From Kumtagia sp964244725 (GTDB lineage Bacteria; Pseudomonadota; Alphaproteobacteria; Rhizobiales; Rhizobiaceae), in contig CAXTJQ010000019.1 of NCBI GenBank assembly GCA_964244725.1, positions 1-64,000 on the forward strand: DNA of 64,000 nucleotides, written 5' to 3'. The position numbers and the translations under genes were made by a program. The stretch's first letter is position 1, and each line of letters starts with the position of its first letter. The notes beneath the pieces are model-generated. The model worked only from the letters and a program-made list of their open reading frames with translations. It did not search any database and had not been told where the DNA came from. Shown here piece after piece: positions 28,038 to 36,542 of this stretch.

Positions 28038-28442
28038 TCACGCCGGCTTGAAGGCAAGCGCGACGCCGTTGATGCAGTAACGCAGATGCGTCGGCGGTGG
28101 ACCGTCATCGAAAACATGGCCGAGATGGCTGCCACAGGTTGCGCAATGCACTTCGGTGCGCGTCATGCCGAAGCTTCTGTCGGTCGTCGTTTCAACCGCG
28201 CCATCGATGGGCGTGTTGAAGCTTGGCCAGCCGGTTCCGCTTTCGAACTTGACCTTCGTCTCGAACAGCGGACTGTCGCAGCCGACGCACGAGAACGTGC
28301 CCGCCCGCTTTTCGCTGAGCAGCGCGCAGCTGCCGGCCCGTTCCGTGCCATGACCGCGCATGACGGCATATTGCTCCGGCGTCAGCATCGTGCGCCAATC
28401 AGCGTCAGAATGCGTGACCGGGTAGACCTTCATCGTGTCCAT
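28038..28442 (-). CDS. msrB: Peptide-methionine (R)-S-oxide reductase
   Basis: Repairs oxidised methionine (R form) in proteins. It has 134 residues with both zinc-binding pairs (FSCVGCDSPLF and VHCATCGSHLGHVF), substrate motifs (SGTGWPSFNTPI), and the catalytic Cys at about residue 123 in RYCINGVALAF. GGAGAAA precedes the ATG at 28442. It looks monocistronic. Confidence 0.96.
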   Translation of the reverse strand: MDTMKVYPVTHSDADWRTMLTPEQYAVMRGHGTERAGSCALLSEKRAGTFSCVGCDSPLFETKVKFESGTGWPSFNTPIDGAVETTTDRSFGMTRTEVHCATCGSHLGHVFDDGPPPTHLRYCINGVALAFKPA

Positions 28443-28524
28443 GCTGTTTCTCCGCTCGAATGGTGAATGGCGCTAAGATAGGCGCGCGCCACGCTCGATC
28501 AATCGCATCGCGTCGGCCTGACGA

Positions 28525-29361
28525 TCACTCCACGCCCATGACCAAGCCCTCGATGTCGTGCTTCTGCGTCACCGGCGCGAGTTCGTCGACGACCCGGCAC
28601 ACGAGGTGGTCGCGCACGATGGCGGGCAGCGCGTCGATATAGTCTTGCGTAACCATCAAATCGTGAAGCTTGTCGTGCCCCGCCCCAGGCGCGTCGACGC
28701 CGAGCACCATCACCGGCCGCGCGATCGGCGAGGGATGCGCCGTCCCGCGATGCACCGTCAGCGCCGAGCGGCAGGAGATGTCGCCCATTTGCGGGTATTT
28801 CTTCACGCCGCGCGAGGCGAACCGGTCCCAGCTATCCTTCTCTGGAAACATTTCGTGCTTCCAGCCGCGGCCATCGTCATAAAGCGTGCCGGGCGCGATC
28901 TCGAACGGCCCCATATCCTCGGTCACGTCGACCCCCGTCAGATTAAAGGCCAGCGAGGTGATCTGCCGGCCGTCGTAGGTCTGCGGCGGCGACGGGAAAT
29001 CGCGGTGCCACGGCTGGTTCTTGGCGCCTTGGAATGGCGTGTCGAAACCGATTTCGACGATCTGATAATGCGGTCCGAGGGCAGCCGTGCACATCGCGAT
29101 CACCCACGGATGCGAAGCGAGTTCCACGAAGCCGCCAAATTCCTGCGGATGGATCTCGACATACCATCGCCGGGGTCCCCGCCCGACCGCGCCGCCCGGG
29201 CGCTGGATCGCCTTCCAGAAAGCGGTCATCATGTCTTCGCGCATCGCTTCCGTGAAGCCGCGCGAGAAAGCGCCCTTCTTGCCCACGATGCCATCGGTGC
29301 GCAGCGTTTCGACATCGGCGGCGACATCTGTCGATACAGCCGCCATTCCGTGGATCGTCAT
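28525..29361 (-). CDS. Phytanoyl-CoA dioxygenase (PhyH) family protein
   Basis: 278 residues of the Fe(II)/2-oxoglutarate dioxygenase superfamily. The iron motif is visible as WHRDF with the distal His in LTVHRGTAHPSPIARPVMVL, whose Arg is the likely 2-oxoglutarate contact. Start choice: the ATG at 29361 has GGAG six bases upstream (the longer ATG at 29373 does not). The substrate cannot be told from the sequence; the family includes lipid, halogenation and small-metabolite hydroxylases. Neighbours give no hint of a pathway. Confidence 0.85.
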   Translation of the reverse strand: MTIHGMAAVSTDVAADVETLRTDGIVGKKGAFSRGFTEAMREDMMTAFWKAIQRPGGAVGRGPRRWYVEIHPQEFGGFVELASHPWVIAMCTAALGPHYQIVEIGFDTPFQGAKNQPWHRDFPSPPQTYDGRQITSLAFNLTGVDVTEDMGPFEIAPGTLYDDGRGWKHEMFPEKDSWDRFASRGVKKYPQMGDISCRSALTVHRGTAHPSPIARPVMVLGVDAPGAGHDKLHDLMVTQDYIDALPAIVRDHLVCRVVDELAPVTQKHDIEGLVMGVE

Positions 29362-29449
29362 GCTCGTCTCCATCCCCTGGGGAGGCCGTCCTGAAGCCGG
29401 CCCTGCGCATCATTTTAGGTATTGGCTGGCGCTCGGCAAGCCGCAACGC

Positions 29450-29800
29450 TCAACCCGTCCCCGTGAATGCCGAACCAGCCACCAGCAGCCATCCGGCGAT
29501 CATCAGCAGGCCGCCGCCCGGCGCCGAATAGGCAAACAGCCCGCCGCCGAGCAGGTCGCGGGCGCAAAGGTCGCCACAAAACAGGACCAGTCCCGCCAGT
29601 AGGACGAACCCGCCGATCTTGGCGAGCGGCTGCGGCAGGAGCGCTGTTGCGATCAGGGCCGGCGCATGCGTCGCGAGGAAGCTCGCCGCGATGCCGAGAT
29701 TCGCCCCGCCCCGATGCGCGGCGACCGCCGAGACGCCGACGCCGAGCGCGCCGACAATGCCGCCGCAAAGGAGTATCGCGCGATCCGCTCCGGTCATCAT
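29450..29800 (-). CDS. DUF423 family inner membrane protein
   Basis: 116 residues with four hydrophobic segments and the family layout: LGVGVSAVAAHRGG, ASFLATHAPALIATALL, GLVLFCGDLCARDLLGGGLF and PGGGLLMIAGWLLVAGSAF. DUF423 (YgdD-like) proteins are small four-helix membrane proteins of unknown function. It probably belongs to its own transcript. Confidence 0.8.
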   Translation of the reverse strand: MMTGADRAILLCGGIVGALGVGVSAVAAHRGGANLGIAASFLATHAPALIATALLPQPLAKIGGFVLLAGLVLFCGDLCARDLLGGGLFAYSAPGGGLLMIAGWLLVAGSAFTGTG

Positions 29801-29928
29801 GAGTCTGCCCTTGCGCCAGTCACCCTATCCCGCGCTATGCGCTCAACGCGATGGCGTTGCGGCAAAATTTCTCGCCAAGCGCGGTCGTACGGCATACAAC
29901 GCGAGAGGATTTCCGAGGAGACATATCC

Positions 29929-30213
29929 ATGGCGCCCACGACACGCCGGCCGAAGGACCCGATGGCGGCGGCGGAGGCCATGTTCGGCCGAAAGGCGGCG
30001 CCTGCTCCGACGACCGCCATGGCGCCAGCCGTTCCGGCAGCCCGCGAATCGGTGACGCTCAGGATCGACAGCGACGTGTTGGAGAGATTTCAGGCCGACG
30101 GCCCGGGCTGGCAGGATCGGATGAACGCGGCCTTGCGCGTAGCTGCGGCTGTCGAGGCGCCGGACGAGAGCGGCAAGCGTCCGGAAGACTTGAACGCAAC
30201 CAACGACGACTGA
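29929..30213 (+). CDS. BrnA-like antitoxin without an adjacent toxin
   Basis: 94 residues from the ATG at 29929, which has GAGGAG upstream. An Ala/Pro-rich N-terminus is followed by VTLRIDSDVLERFQADGPGW and QDRMNAALRVAAAVE, the ribbon-helix-helix signature of BrnA antitoxins. BrnA is normally co-encoded with the ribonuclease toxin BrnT just upstream, but no such gene is present here. It is therefore either an orphan regulator of the same fold or a remnant. Confidence 0.65.
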   Translation: MAPTTRRPKDPMAAAEAMFGRKAAPAPTTAMAPAVPAARESVTLRIDSDVLERFQADGPGWQDRMNAALRVAAAVEAPDESGKRPEDLNATNDD

Positions 30214-30297
30214 ACGGCAAAAAGGCTTGCGGAATTCCGGCGGGCCTCGCTGCGGCTGAATTGCGGTGACGGTGAGGGCGGCCGCGGCGTGGCCCGT

Positions 30298-30441
30298 TTA
30301 CGAGCGGCCGCGTGTGGCGACGGCCGAGATTTCCGAGCGCGTGATGCCGAGATCGGTCAGCTCGCGGTTCGAAAGGCGGCTCAGTTCATTGACGGTGTCG
30401 CGGTAACGGCGCCAGGTGCGATAATTGCGGAGGAGGTTCAT
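30298..30441 (-). CDS. DUF1127 domain protein
   Basis: A 47-residue Arg-rich protein of the DUF1127 family: MNLLRNYRTWRRYRDTVNEL, then SRLSNRELTDLGITRSEISA. GGAGG overlaps its upstream region poorly, but the sequence is unmistakable. Small DUF1127 proteins in alphaproteobacteria affect RNA maturation and phosphate or carbon metabolism in the cases studied; the role here is unknown. Confidence 0.88.
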   Translation of the reverse strand: MNLLRNYRTWRRYRDTVNELSRLSNRELTDLGITRSEISAVATRGRS

Positions 30442-30592
30442 GGCAATTCTCTTTCTTGTTCTTACGAGTGCAATTTTCTTATCCGGCTTACATAAGCAGG
30501 CGACAGCTCAAACGGAATTGGCGCGATTGCATACCGGAAATGCACAAATGCCGGGCCATTTGCCCGCCAAATGACGGGGAATTGCAAATTTA

Positions 30593-31219
30593 TTAATCTT
30601 TTGCGGAATGTTCCGTGGATGTGACGCCGTCGCAGAACCTCTCGACGATAAAGGTGATTTGCGCGGCGATCTGGTCTTCGGAGACGGCCGTGAATCGACC
30701 GTTCTGTCCGAGCATGACGATGCCGTGGACCGCCGAGAACAGGCCGCGCGCGATCAGCAGCCGGCTTTCGTCGCCCGAGTCAGGCATCAATGTGTGGAGC
30801 GGAGCCACGACGTGGGCCATCAGCCGCGCATTCTCGGCATGCTGCCGTTCGCTAAGTGCTTCGTCGGCCGACCGCAATTCGAAGATCGCGGACCAGAGAA
30901 GATTGTTTTCCGTGACGAATGCCAGATAGGTCAGGCCAAGCAGCACCAATTGACGCTTCGGATCGCTGGCGGCCTGGTCTCCAGCGAACGCGTCCGCGAC
31001 CGCTGCCTCAAGCCGTACCGCGGTGCGCGAGTTCACGGCTGCGGCGAGCGCATCCATATCCCTGAAACTATTGTAGATGGCGCCGACTGCGCAGCCGGCT
31101 TCGGCGGCGACCTCGCGCGCCGTCAGGCCCTTGATGCCGTTGGCCTCCATTTTGCGCTCGGCAACGTCGATCAGCAATGCCCGCAAAACCTCGCGCCGCT
31201 TCTCTGTCGCTCTGGCCAA
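30593..31219 (-). CDS. TetR-family transcriptional regulator
   Basis: About 208 residues. The N-terminal helix-turn-helix is ALLIDVAERKMEANGIKGLT, AREVAAEAGCAVGAIYNSF; the rest is a ligand-binding helical domain. The frame extends to 31297, but that would run over both palindromes. A TTG at 31219 with GGAGAAGGGTGG in front of it is a better start and leaves the operators upstream. The two palindromes (31238-31250 and 31290-31304) suggest autoregulation. No adjacent divergent target gene is present. Confidence 0.82.
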   Translation of the reverse strand: MARATEKRREVLRALLIDVAERKMEANGIKGLTAREVAAEAGCAVGAIYNSFRDMDALAAAVNSRTAVRLEAAVADAFAGDQAASDPKRQLVLLGLTYLAFVTENNLLWSAIFELRSADEALSERQHAENARLMAHVVAPLHTLMPDSGDESRLLIARGLFSAVHGIVMLGQNGRFTAVSEDQIAAQITFIVERFCDGVTSTEHSAKD

Positions 31220-31237
31220 TCCACCCTTCTCCAAATA

Positions 31238-31250
31238 TGAACATTGTTCA
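31238..31250. promoter_or_regulatory. TetR operator, site 1
   Basis: TGAACATTGTTCA is a 13-bp palindrome (TGAAC-nnn-GTTCA), about 20 bases upstream of the TTG start of the TetR gene. It matches the second site in arms and spacing. Binding by this regulator is inference. Confidence 0.65.
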
Positions 31251-31289
31251 AATATCGCTTGACTTGGCTGTCCGAAGGCCACAAATATC

Positions 31290-31304
31290 TTGAACAACGT
31301 TCAA
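31290..31304. promoter_or_regulatory. TetR operator, site 2
   Basis: TTGAACAACGTTCAA has the same TGAAC-nnn-GTTCA architecture as the site at 31238-31250 and starts 52 bases away from it, about five helical turns. Both lie upstream of the TetR gene. Confidence 0.65.
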
Positions 31305-31397
31305 GTCAAGTCGGGGAACCGTCCGATACTACTTGACGGTGTGAACCGCGGCGAACGTCGTCGGCTACAATTTGCTCTCGATCGGTATGCCCGAGAA

Positions 31398-31862
31398 TTA
31401 CTTGCCGATCACGATGCTTGTGTTGGTCGCGCCGAACGTTTCGACCAGGGCGTAGAAGTCGGCCGCATTGTCTGGTGCAAGCCGAACGCAGCCATGCGAG
31501 GCGGGCCGGCCAAGATGGCTGACGGCTTGCGTGCCGTGAACTGCATAGCCGCCGCTGAAAAACACGGCATGCGGCATCGGCGCGTTGTCGTAATGGCGCG
31601 AATGCCACATCTCGTTCATGCTCGTCGGCTTGTAGGAGCCGGTGGGCGTCACGTAGCCCTTGCGCGCCGTCGAAACCTTCCAGGTGAAGGCGGTCCGGCC
31701 GTTGACGCTGACCTCCATCGTCTGCGCCGAGAGCGACACATGCGCCTCAAGTCGGCCGCCGGAAGCACGCGCCGGGCCCGCGCCCGATCCCAGGAGCAGC
31801 ATGCAACCGGCAAGCGCGGCGGCCGCGACGTTGATCGGTCTGGTGGAGGGGATGGCGTTCAT
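31398..31862 (-). CDS. L,D-transpeptidase (YkuD), short form
   Basis: 154-residue secreted YkuD enzyme. A signal peptide (VAAAALAGCMLLLGSGAGPA) is followed directly by the catalytic domain: GRTAFTWKVSTARKGYVTPT, YAVHGTQAVSHLGRPASHGC with the catalytic SHGCVRL. Unlike the large paralogue at 2290-3762 it has no peptidoglycan-binding domain. It probably cross-links murein or attaches proteins to it; which is not visible. Confidence 0.9.
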   Translation of the reverse strand: MNAIPSTRPINVAAAALAGCMLLLGSGAGPARASGGRLEAHVSLSAQTMEVSVNGRTAFTWKVSTARKGYVTPTGSYKPTSMNEMWHSRHYDNAPMPHAVFFSGGYAVHGTQAVSHLGRPASHGCVRLAPDNAADFYALVETFGATNTSIVIGK

Positions 31863-32274
31863 CGAATGGCTTCCCAGTTTGGTTGCGGCCGGTTCGGCTC
31901 GTTGTCGATGACGTGGTTTTTAACGAACCGTGTTTCGATTTGATCTCGATCGCTAAGCGTTTCGTTTCGAGATTATTGCCGATTTTGACTGCTTACGCAT
32001 GTTTGCCGAAAGACAAGCAAGGAAATCTCAGCCGAAACGATCAACGTTTGTCCAAAAATGGAGTGCCTGCCTCTCGCATGTTTCGGGATTGCTGAATTTT
32101 CACCGATGTCCGCGAAACGCATTGCAACAGACTCCCTCGCCCAGCGGCATCGTCTGGAAACCGACGCAAGCGAAAACGGGTCCATGCAACTGCCAGGATC
32201 AGCCGGGAAAGCGGAGCCTTCGGCTGATTGTTGCTGGCCCATCAATTCGCTTCGAACCAGAATCGACAACCAAA
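31863..32274. other. Intergenic region, AT-richer
   Basis: About 410 bases between the short YkuD gene and a tiny membrane ORF. It is lower in GC than its surroundings. Only chance-like frames are present and no strong hairpin or repeat is seen. It probably carries promoters for both flanking genes. Confidence 0.4.
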
Positions 32275-32448
32275 ATGAAAAATAACATCGCCAACGCCGT
32301 TCTCACGGTCTTCATTTACGCCCAGGGGCTGCTTTGCGTCGCGGCGGTCGCTACGGTGATGCTGCGCGACCGTCCGAACGATACGCAGATGTCGAGCCGG
32401 GCCGAGATCGCCGCTGCCTCGACGACGGTCGCCGCCGTCCGTCTTTGA
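32275..32448 (+). CDS. Small single-helix membrane protein
   Basis: 57 residues with one membrane segment (AVLTVFIYAQGLLCVAAVAT) and a Ser/Thr/Ala-rich tail. It is convergent with the atypical regulator gene, with only 13 bases between the stops. No good ribosome site is apparent, so the call rests on composition. Confidence 0.4.
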   Translation: MKNNIANAVLTVFIYAQGLLCVAAVATVMLRDRPNDTQMSSRAEIAAASTTVAAVRL

Positions 32449-32461
32449 TCCGTCGCGACGG

Positions 32462-33148
32462 CTAGTCGGGCCAACCCGATGGCGGATCGAAACGGTAGCC
32501 GGCGCCTCTCACCGTGACGATCGTCTCCGTGTCGAGCTTGCGCCGCAGCCTTACGATGCGCGAATCGATGGACCGGTCGAACGCGTCGGCGTTTTCCGCA
32601 GGCGCGCCGGCGATCAGTGCATCGCGCGTCAGAACCTTGCGCGGATTGTTGAGGAACAGGCGCAGCAGCGCGATCTGCCCAGGCGCGAGTTGCTCCTCGT
32701 TGCCGGACCGATGCATCAGCAACGCTGACTTCAGGTCGACCGTGCAGTTTTCCAGCACGATGAGGTGGCCAGGCGTCTTGCCGCGACGGGCGAGAAGGCC
32801 GGCTATGCGCGCCGCAAGTTCGCGCTCCGAAAATGGCGCATGAACGACATCGGCGGCGCCCAGTTCGAGCGCCAGAACGGTCTCGATCAGATCCGGGCGG
32901 GTGCGCAGGAGGATGACGCTCGGATTGCCGTGCGCCTGGAAGCGTCGCATCAGGTCGACCGCATCGGTCGGCGCGAGCGTGTCGCCGAGGACGAGTACAT
33001 CGGCGCCGGGCGAAGCCAGCAGCGCTTGAACTTCGAAGTCTTCCGAGGCGCGCCGCACCTCGTAGCCGCGCCGGTCGAGATGGGTTTCGAGGGTCTCGGC
33101 GAAATCAGGCGGCAAGCAGGCCAGTGCGATGAGCGGTCGTTTTGCCAT
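32462..33148 (-). CDS. OmpR-type response regulator with degenerate receiver
   Basis: 228 residues: receiver-like domain (1-120) plus a winged-helix DNA-binding domain (VLTRDALIAGAPAENADAFD, then RSIDSRIVRLRRKLD and VRGAGYRFDPP). The receiver lacks the usual acidic pair near the N-terminus (PLIALACLPPDF rather than a DD pair). At the phosphoacceptor position ADVLVLGDTLAP aligns Gly where Asp is expected, with an Asp one place later. Phosphorylation is thus doubtful; it may act unphosphorylated. It is divergent from the canonical regulator next door. Confidence 0.8.
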   Translation of the reverse strand: MAKRPLIALACLPPDFAETLETHLDRRGYEVRRASEDFEVQALLASPGADVLVLGDTLAPTDAVDLMRRFQAHGNPSVILLRTRPDLIETVLALELGAADVVHAPFSERELAARIAGLLARRGKTPGHLIVLENCTVDLKSALLMHRSGNEEQLAPGQIALLRLFLNNPRKVLTRDALIAGAPAENADAFDRSIDSRIVRLRRKLDTETIVTVRGAGYRFDPPSGWPD

Positions 33149-33192
33149 TTCGCTGTTTCCGGTCGATTCGCGACAATCAAGCGGTGGACATC

Positions 33193-33975
33193 ATGTTCGT
33201 TCCTAACCTACTTTCCGGCGGTTTCGGAGGCCCGATCACGCTGCGCGCCAGGATAGCCATCGTCGACGACGAACCGGATCTGCGCGATGCTGTCGCGGAG
33301 TATCTGGAGGCCAACGGCTATGATGTGACCGCCGTCGGCAGCGCCGCCGAAATGCGCGCGCTCGTGTCGTCGAGATCGATCGACATCGCAATTCTCGACA
33401 TCGCCATGCCCGGCGAGGACGGCTTGTCGCTGGGCCGCTGGCTGCGGTCGAAAATGCCGCTCGGCATCATCTTCGCCACCGCCGCGGGCGCCGCCATCGA
33501 CCGGATCGTGGGCCTGGAACTCGGCGCCGACGACTACGTGGTCAAACCCTATGAACTGCGCGAAATGCTGGCCCGCGTCCGCAGCGTCCTGCGCCGCCTC
33601 CCGCCGGCCGGCGCCCCGGACGCGGTCCGCTTGGCGGCAAGGCAGGAACCGGCGCGCCGCGCCATTGCGTTCGGGCCTTATTTGGCCGATCTCGACAGCC
33701 GAAGCCTTTCGGGCCCGAACGGCTCGGCGATCGACTTGGCGAAAAGCGAATTCGATGTCCTCGAAGTGTTCCTGACGCGCCCCAACCGCCTGCTGACGCG
33801 CACCGCGCTTTCGGAGGCGATCGGCCTCGGGGAGGATCCGGAGACTTCGCGCGCCGTCGACATCCGCGTCATGCGCCTGCGCAAGAAGATCGAAGCCGAT
33901 CCCGCCAACCCGCGCTTCTTGCGCACGGTGCGCGGCGAAGGCTATATTTTTTCCCTGTCCGACAAGGCGCGATGA
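33193..33975 (+). CDS. Two-component response regulator, OmpR family
   Basis: 260 residues from the ATG at 33193. The receiver domain is canonical: RIAIVDDEPDLRDAVAEYLE and DIAILDIAMPGEDGL (phosphoacceptor Asp about residue 69), GADDYVVKPYELREMLARVR. The winged-helix domain follows with RLLTRTALSEAIGL, VDIRVMRLRKKIEADPANPR and TVRGEGYIFS. It lies 7 bases upstream of a hybrid histidine kinase, an obvious cognate pair. The upstream gene is the divergent degenerate regulator, so this spacer (33149-33192) is a short shared control region. Confidence 0.92.
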   Translation: MFVPNLLSGGFGGPITLRARIAIVDDEPDLRDAVAEYLEANGYDVTAVGSAAEMRALVSSRSIDIAILDIAMPGEDGLSLGRWLRSKMPLGIIFATAAGAAIDRIVGLELGADDYVVKPYELREMLARVRSVLRRLPPAGAPDAVRLAARQEPARRAIAFGPYLADLDSRSLSGPNGSAIDLAKSEFDVLEVFLTRPNRLLTRTALSEAIGLGEDPETSRAVDIRVMRLRKKIEADPANPRFLRTVRGEGYIFSLSDKAR

Positions 33976-33982
33976 GGGGACG

Positions 33983-36076
33983 ATGACCGACGCGAGCGAG
34001 GCCGGCGCTGCGATGTCGCCCGATGGCGCTTCGGTCGGCCTGACCGTCACCGTTTCGAAGATCACGCGCATGCTGCGCCAGGCGTCCGACTGGCAACACT
34101 GCATCCATGAGATTCTCGAAGCCTTCACGATCACGCTCGATGGCCATCGCGGCATCTTGTTCCGGCTGCGCGAACTTCCGGGCCAGGGCTTCTCGCAGTC
34201 CATTGCTGCCTACTGGGTCGACAACCGCATTGCCGGCATCGCCACGCCGCCGACCACGATCAACCAGACTCTCGTCCATTCCGACCCTTTGCTCGAACAT
34301 CTCGCTACGGAAGTTCGGCGCGGCCGCATTTTTTCGGGTTTGACCCGCGACATCCAGGGCTTCCTGCGCAAGGATTTCGAGGATCAGCGCATCAAGTCGT
34401 TCTTGTCGGTGTCGGTCTTCGCGCACGGCCACCTTTGGGGGACGCTCGCCGTGAATGACTGCTTGCGCGAGCGCGAATGGACCAGGGACGAGATGGCTGC
34501 GCTCGAAATCGTGGCGATGGCGATCGGCGACGCCATCGAGCGATCGTTCTCGGAGGCGCATGTCAGCGAGATCATCCGCCGCACCATGCTGCAGGCCTCG
34601 CTCGACGCGATCATTGTCATCGACGAGACCGGCAGCATCATCGAGTTCAATCCGGCCGCAGAGCGGATGTTCGGTTTCGCGCGCAACGAAATCCTCGGCC
34701 GTGATCTCTTGGAGATGGTCGTCCCGACCTTCTACCGGAAGGGCTACGCCAACGGCGCCGATTATATGTCGGGCCGCGGCGCGCCGATGGTCGGCCAGCG
34801 CATGGAGACGGTGACGCAGAACGCCGCCGGCGAGATCTTCCCGATCGAACTCACCGCCACCGAGATGCGCGTCGCCGACCGTTGCCTCATCTTCGGGTCG
34901 ATTCGCGACCTGCGCGACAAGCATCGCGCCGAGGAGGAGATCAACCGCCAGCGCGACCGGCTCCACCAGAACGAGAAGATGGCCGCGATGGGCTCGCTGC
35001 TGGCCGGGGTATCGCACGAACTCAACAATCCGCTCGCCGTGGTCGTCGCTCAGTCCACGCTCCTGCACGAGTTCGCGCCCGATCCCGCGACCAAGCTGCG
35101 CGCCGAAAAGGTGCGGGCGGCGGCCGAACGCTGCGGCCGCATCGTCAAGAGTTTCTTGGGCATGGTGCGCCTGCATCCGGCGACGCAGAACGAAATGGAC
35201 CTCAACGCGGTGGTTCGCGCCGCACTCGAAGTCACCGCCTACGGCGCGCGCAGCAGCGGCATTGCCATCGAGACCGACCTGCTGCCGGCAGGCCTGCCGG
35301 TGATGGCGGATGCCGACCACATCACACAGGTGGTGGCCAATCTGCTCGTCAACAGCCAGCATGCACTGGCCGGAATCGGCGGCGAGAGGCGGGTAAAGGT
35401 GAAAACCTTCCGCCTCGGAAACGGAAATTGCGGCTTTTCCGTCGAGGACAATGGTCCCGGCGTTCCCGAGCATTTGCGGGAACGGATCTTCGAATCCTAT
35501 TTCACCACCAAACCTGTCGGCGTCGGCACCGGCATCGGACTTTCGATCTCGAAATCGATCGTCGAGCGTCACAAGGGCAAGCTCTGGCATGAGGCCGTCG
35601 ACCCGAGCGGCGCCCGTTTCGTGGTCGAACTTCCGGGAATCACAGGCGCCGCCGAGAGTTTCGCTATCGGGCCGGGCCCCTCGTCGGGCATCAGCCGCGC
35701 CCTGATCGTCGACGACGAGCCGGATGTCGCCGGTTCTCTCTCCGATATCCTCGAACTGATGGGTGTCAAGTCGCAGATCGTGACTGCCTGGACGTCGCCT
35801 GAAGCCGCGTTTGGCGTCCACGAGCCCGACATCGTCTTCAGCGATTTGCGCATGCCAGGCGCAAACGGCATAGCGATTTTCAAGCAATTGCTGGAACGGC
35901 GACCGAACATGGCCTCGCGTTTCGTCCTGGTGACCGGCGACTTGCTAGGAGCACGGGCGGAAATTGCCGCGCTGCCGATCGCGCTCAAGCCGCAAATCCT
36001 GGAGAAACCGTTTAGCACGCTGGACGTGCGCGGCGTGCTTGCGGTGATCAACGAGCAGGTCGCCTTCAACGCATAA
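33983..36076 (+). CDS. Hybrid sensor histidine kinase (GAF-PAS-HisKA-HATPase-receiver)
   Basis: 697 residues. Sensor part: a GAF-like domain at about 25-195 (HRGILFRLRELPGQGFSQSI) and a PAS domain at about 205-315 (IIVIDETGSIIEFNPAAERM, FGF). The kinase core has phosphoacceptor His345 in AGVSHELNNPLAVV, and the ATP lid shows VEDNGPGVPEHLRERIF and GTGIGLSISKSIV. A C-terminal receiver follows with IVDDEPDVAGSLSDILELMG and DIVFSDLRMPGANG. No membrane segment is apparent, so it senses a cytoplasmic signal. It is 7 bases downstream of the OmpR-type regulator; both are one operon. Confidence 0.93.
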   Translation: MTDASEAGAAMSPDGASVGLTVTVSKITRMLRQASDWQHCIHEILEAFTITLDGHRGILFRLRELPGQGFSQSIAAYWVDNRIAGIATPPTTINQTLVHSDPLLEHLATEVRRGRIFSGLTRDIQGFLRKDFEDQRIKSFLSVSVFAHGHLWGTLAVNDCLREREWTRDEMAALEIVAMAIGDAIERSFSEAHVSEIIRRTMLQASLDAIIVIDETGSIIEFNPAAERMFGFARNEILGRDLLEMVVPTFYRKGYANGADYMSGRGAPMVGQRMETVTQNAAGEIFPIELTATEMRVADRCLIFGSIRDLRDKHRAEEEINRQRDRLHQNEKMAAMGSLLAGVSHELNNPLAVVVAQSTLLHEFAPDPATKLRAEKVRAAAERCGRIVKSFLGMVRLHPATQNEMDLNAVVRAALEVTAYGARSSGIAIETDLLPAGLPVMADADHITQVVANLLVNSQHALAGIGGERRVKVKTFRLGNGNCGFSVEDNGPGVPEHLRERIFESYFTTKPVGVGTGIGLSISKSIVERHKGKLWHEAVDPSGARFVVELPGITGAAESFAIGPGPSSGISRALIVDDEPDVAGSLSDILELMGVKSQIVTAWTSPEAAFGVHEPDIVFSDLRMPGANGIAIFKQLLERRPNMASRFVLVTGDLLGARAEIAALPIALKPQILEKPFSTLDVRGVLAVINEQVAFNA

Positions 36077-36143
36077 CCGCAACCCGGGTGCTCCGTCATG
36101 CCGCAGCGACTTCGTCTCTGCTTTGGAAGAGGGGTGTCCAGTA

Positions 36144-36542
36144 TCAGAAGATGTTGGGTGTCGTGGTCATAGGCTCGGCGCTGGCCAGCCTGCGGATCGT
36201 CACGCGATCACCCTTGCCCGCAGACTGGGCGATCGTTGCAAGGCAGTCCTCATCTTCGTCGCCCCAAGCTTGGCCGCGGCAGGCGACATTCGCCGCGTCG
36301 ACCGGAAGTTCCGGAACCTTTGCCGCAACTCTTGCATTCTCGCCGATTTTCGCAGGCGCGCCGAAAGAGGCGAAACTCGGTCCGGTCGTGGGCGCGAACG
36401 CCATGGTCAAAAAGGCGATGCCGGTAACGATCGCGAACATCGCCATCGGGTGCTCGGACGAGCGTTTGCGAAGGTTGAAATTTACGCGCGACGGAAGTGC
36501 TGTCCTAGACGAGGATTGATGCTTTGCGCTGAAGGTTTTCAT
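36144..36542 (-). CDS. Hypothetical membrane-anchored protein
   Basis: 132 residues with a cytoplasmic basic N-terminus, one helix (MAMFAIVTGIAFLTMAFAPT at about 33-52) and a short periplasmic part with two Cys (VACRGQAWGDEDEDCLATIA), which could form a disulphide. The gene faces the kinase operon. No family recognised. Confidence 0.6.
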   Translation of the reverse strand: MKTFSAKHQSSSRTALPSRVNFNLRKRSSEHPMAMFAIVTGIAFLTMAFAPTTGPSFASFGAPAKIGENARVAAKVPELPVDAANVACRGQAWGDEDEDCLATIAQSAGKGDRVTIRRLASAEPMTTTPNIF

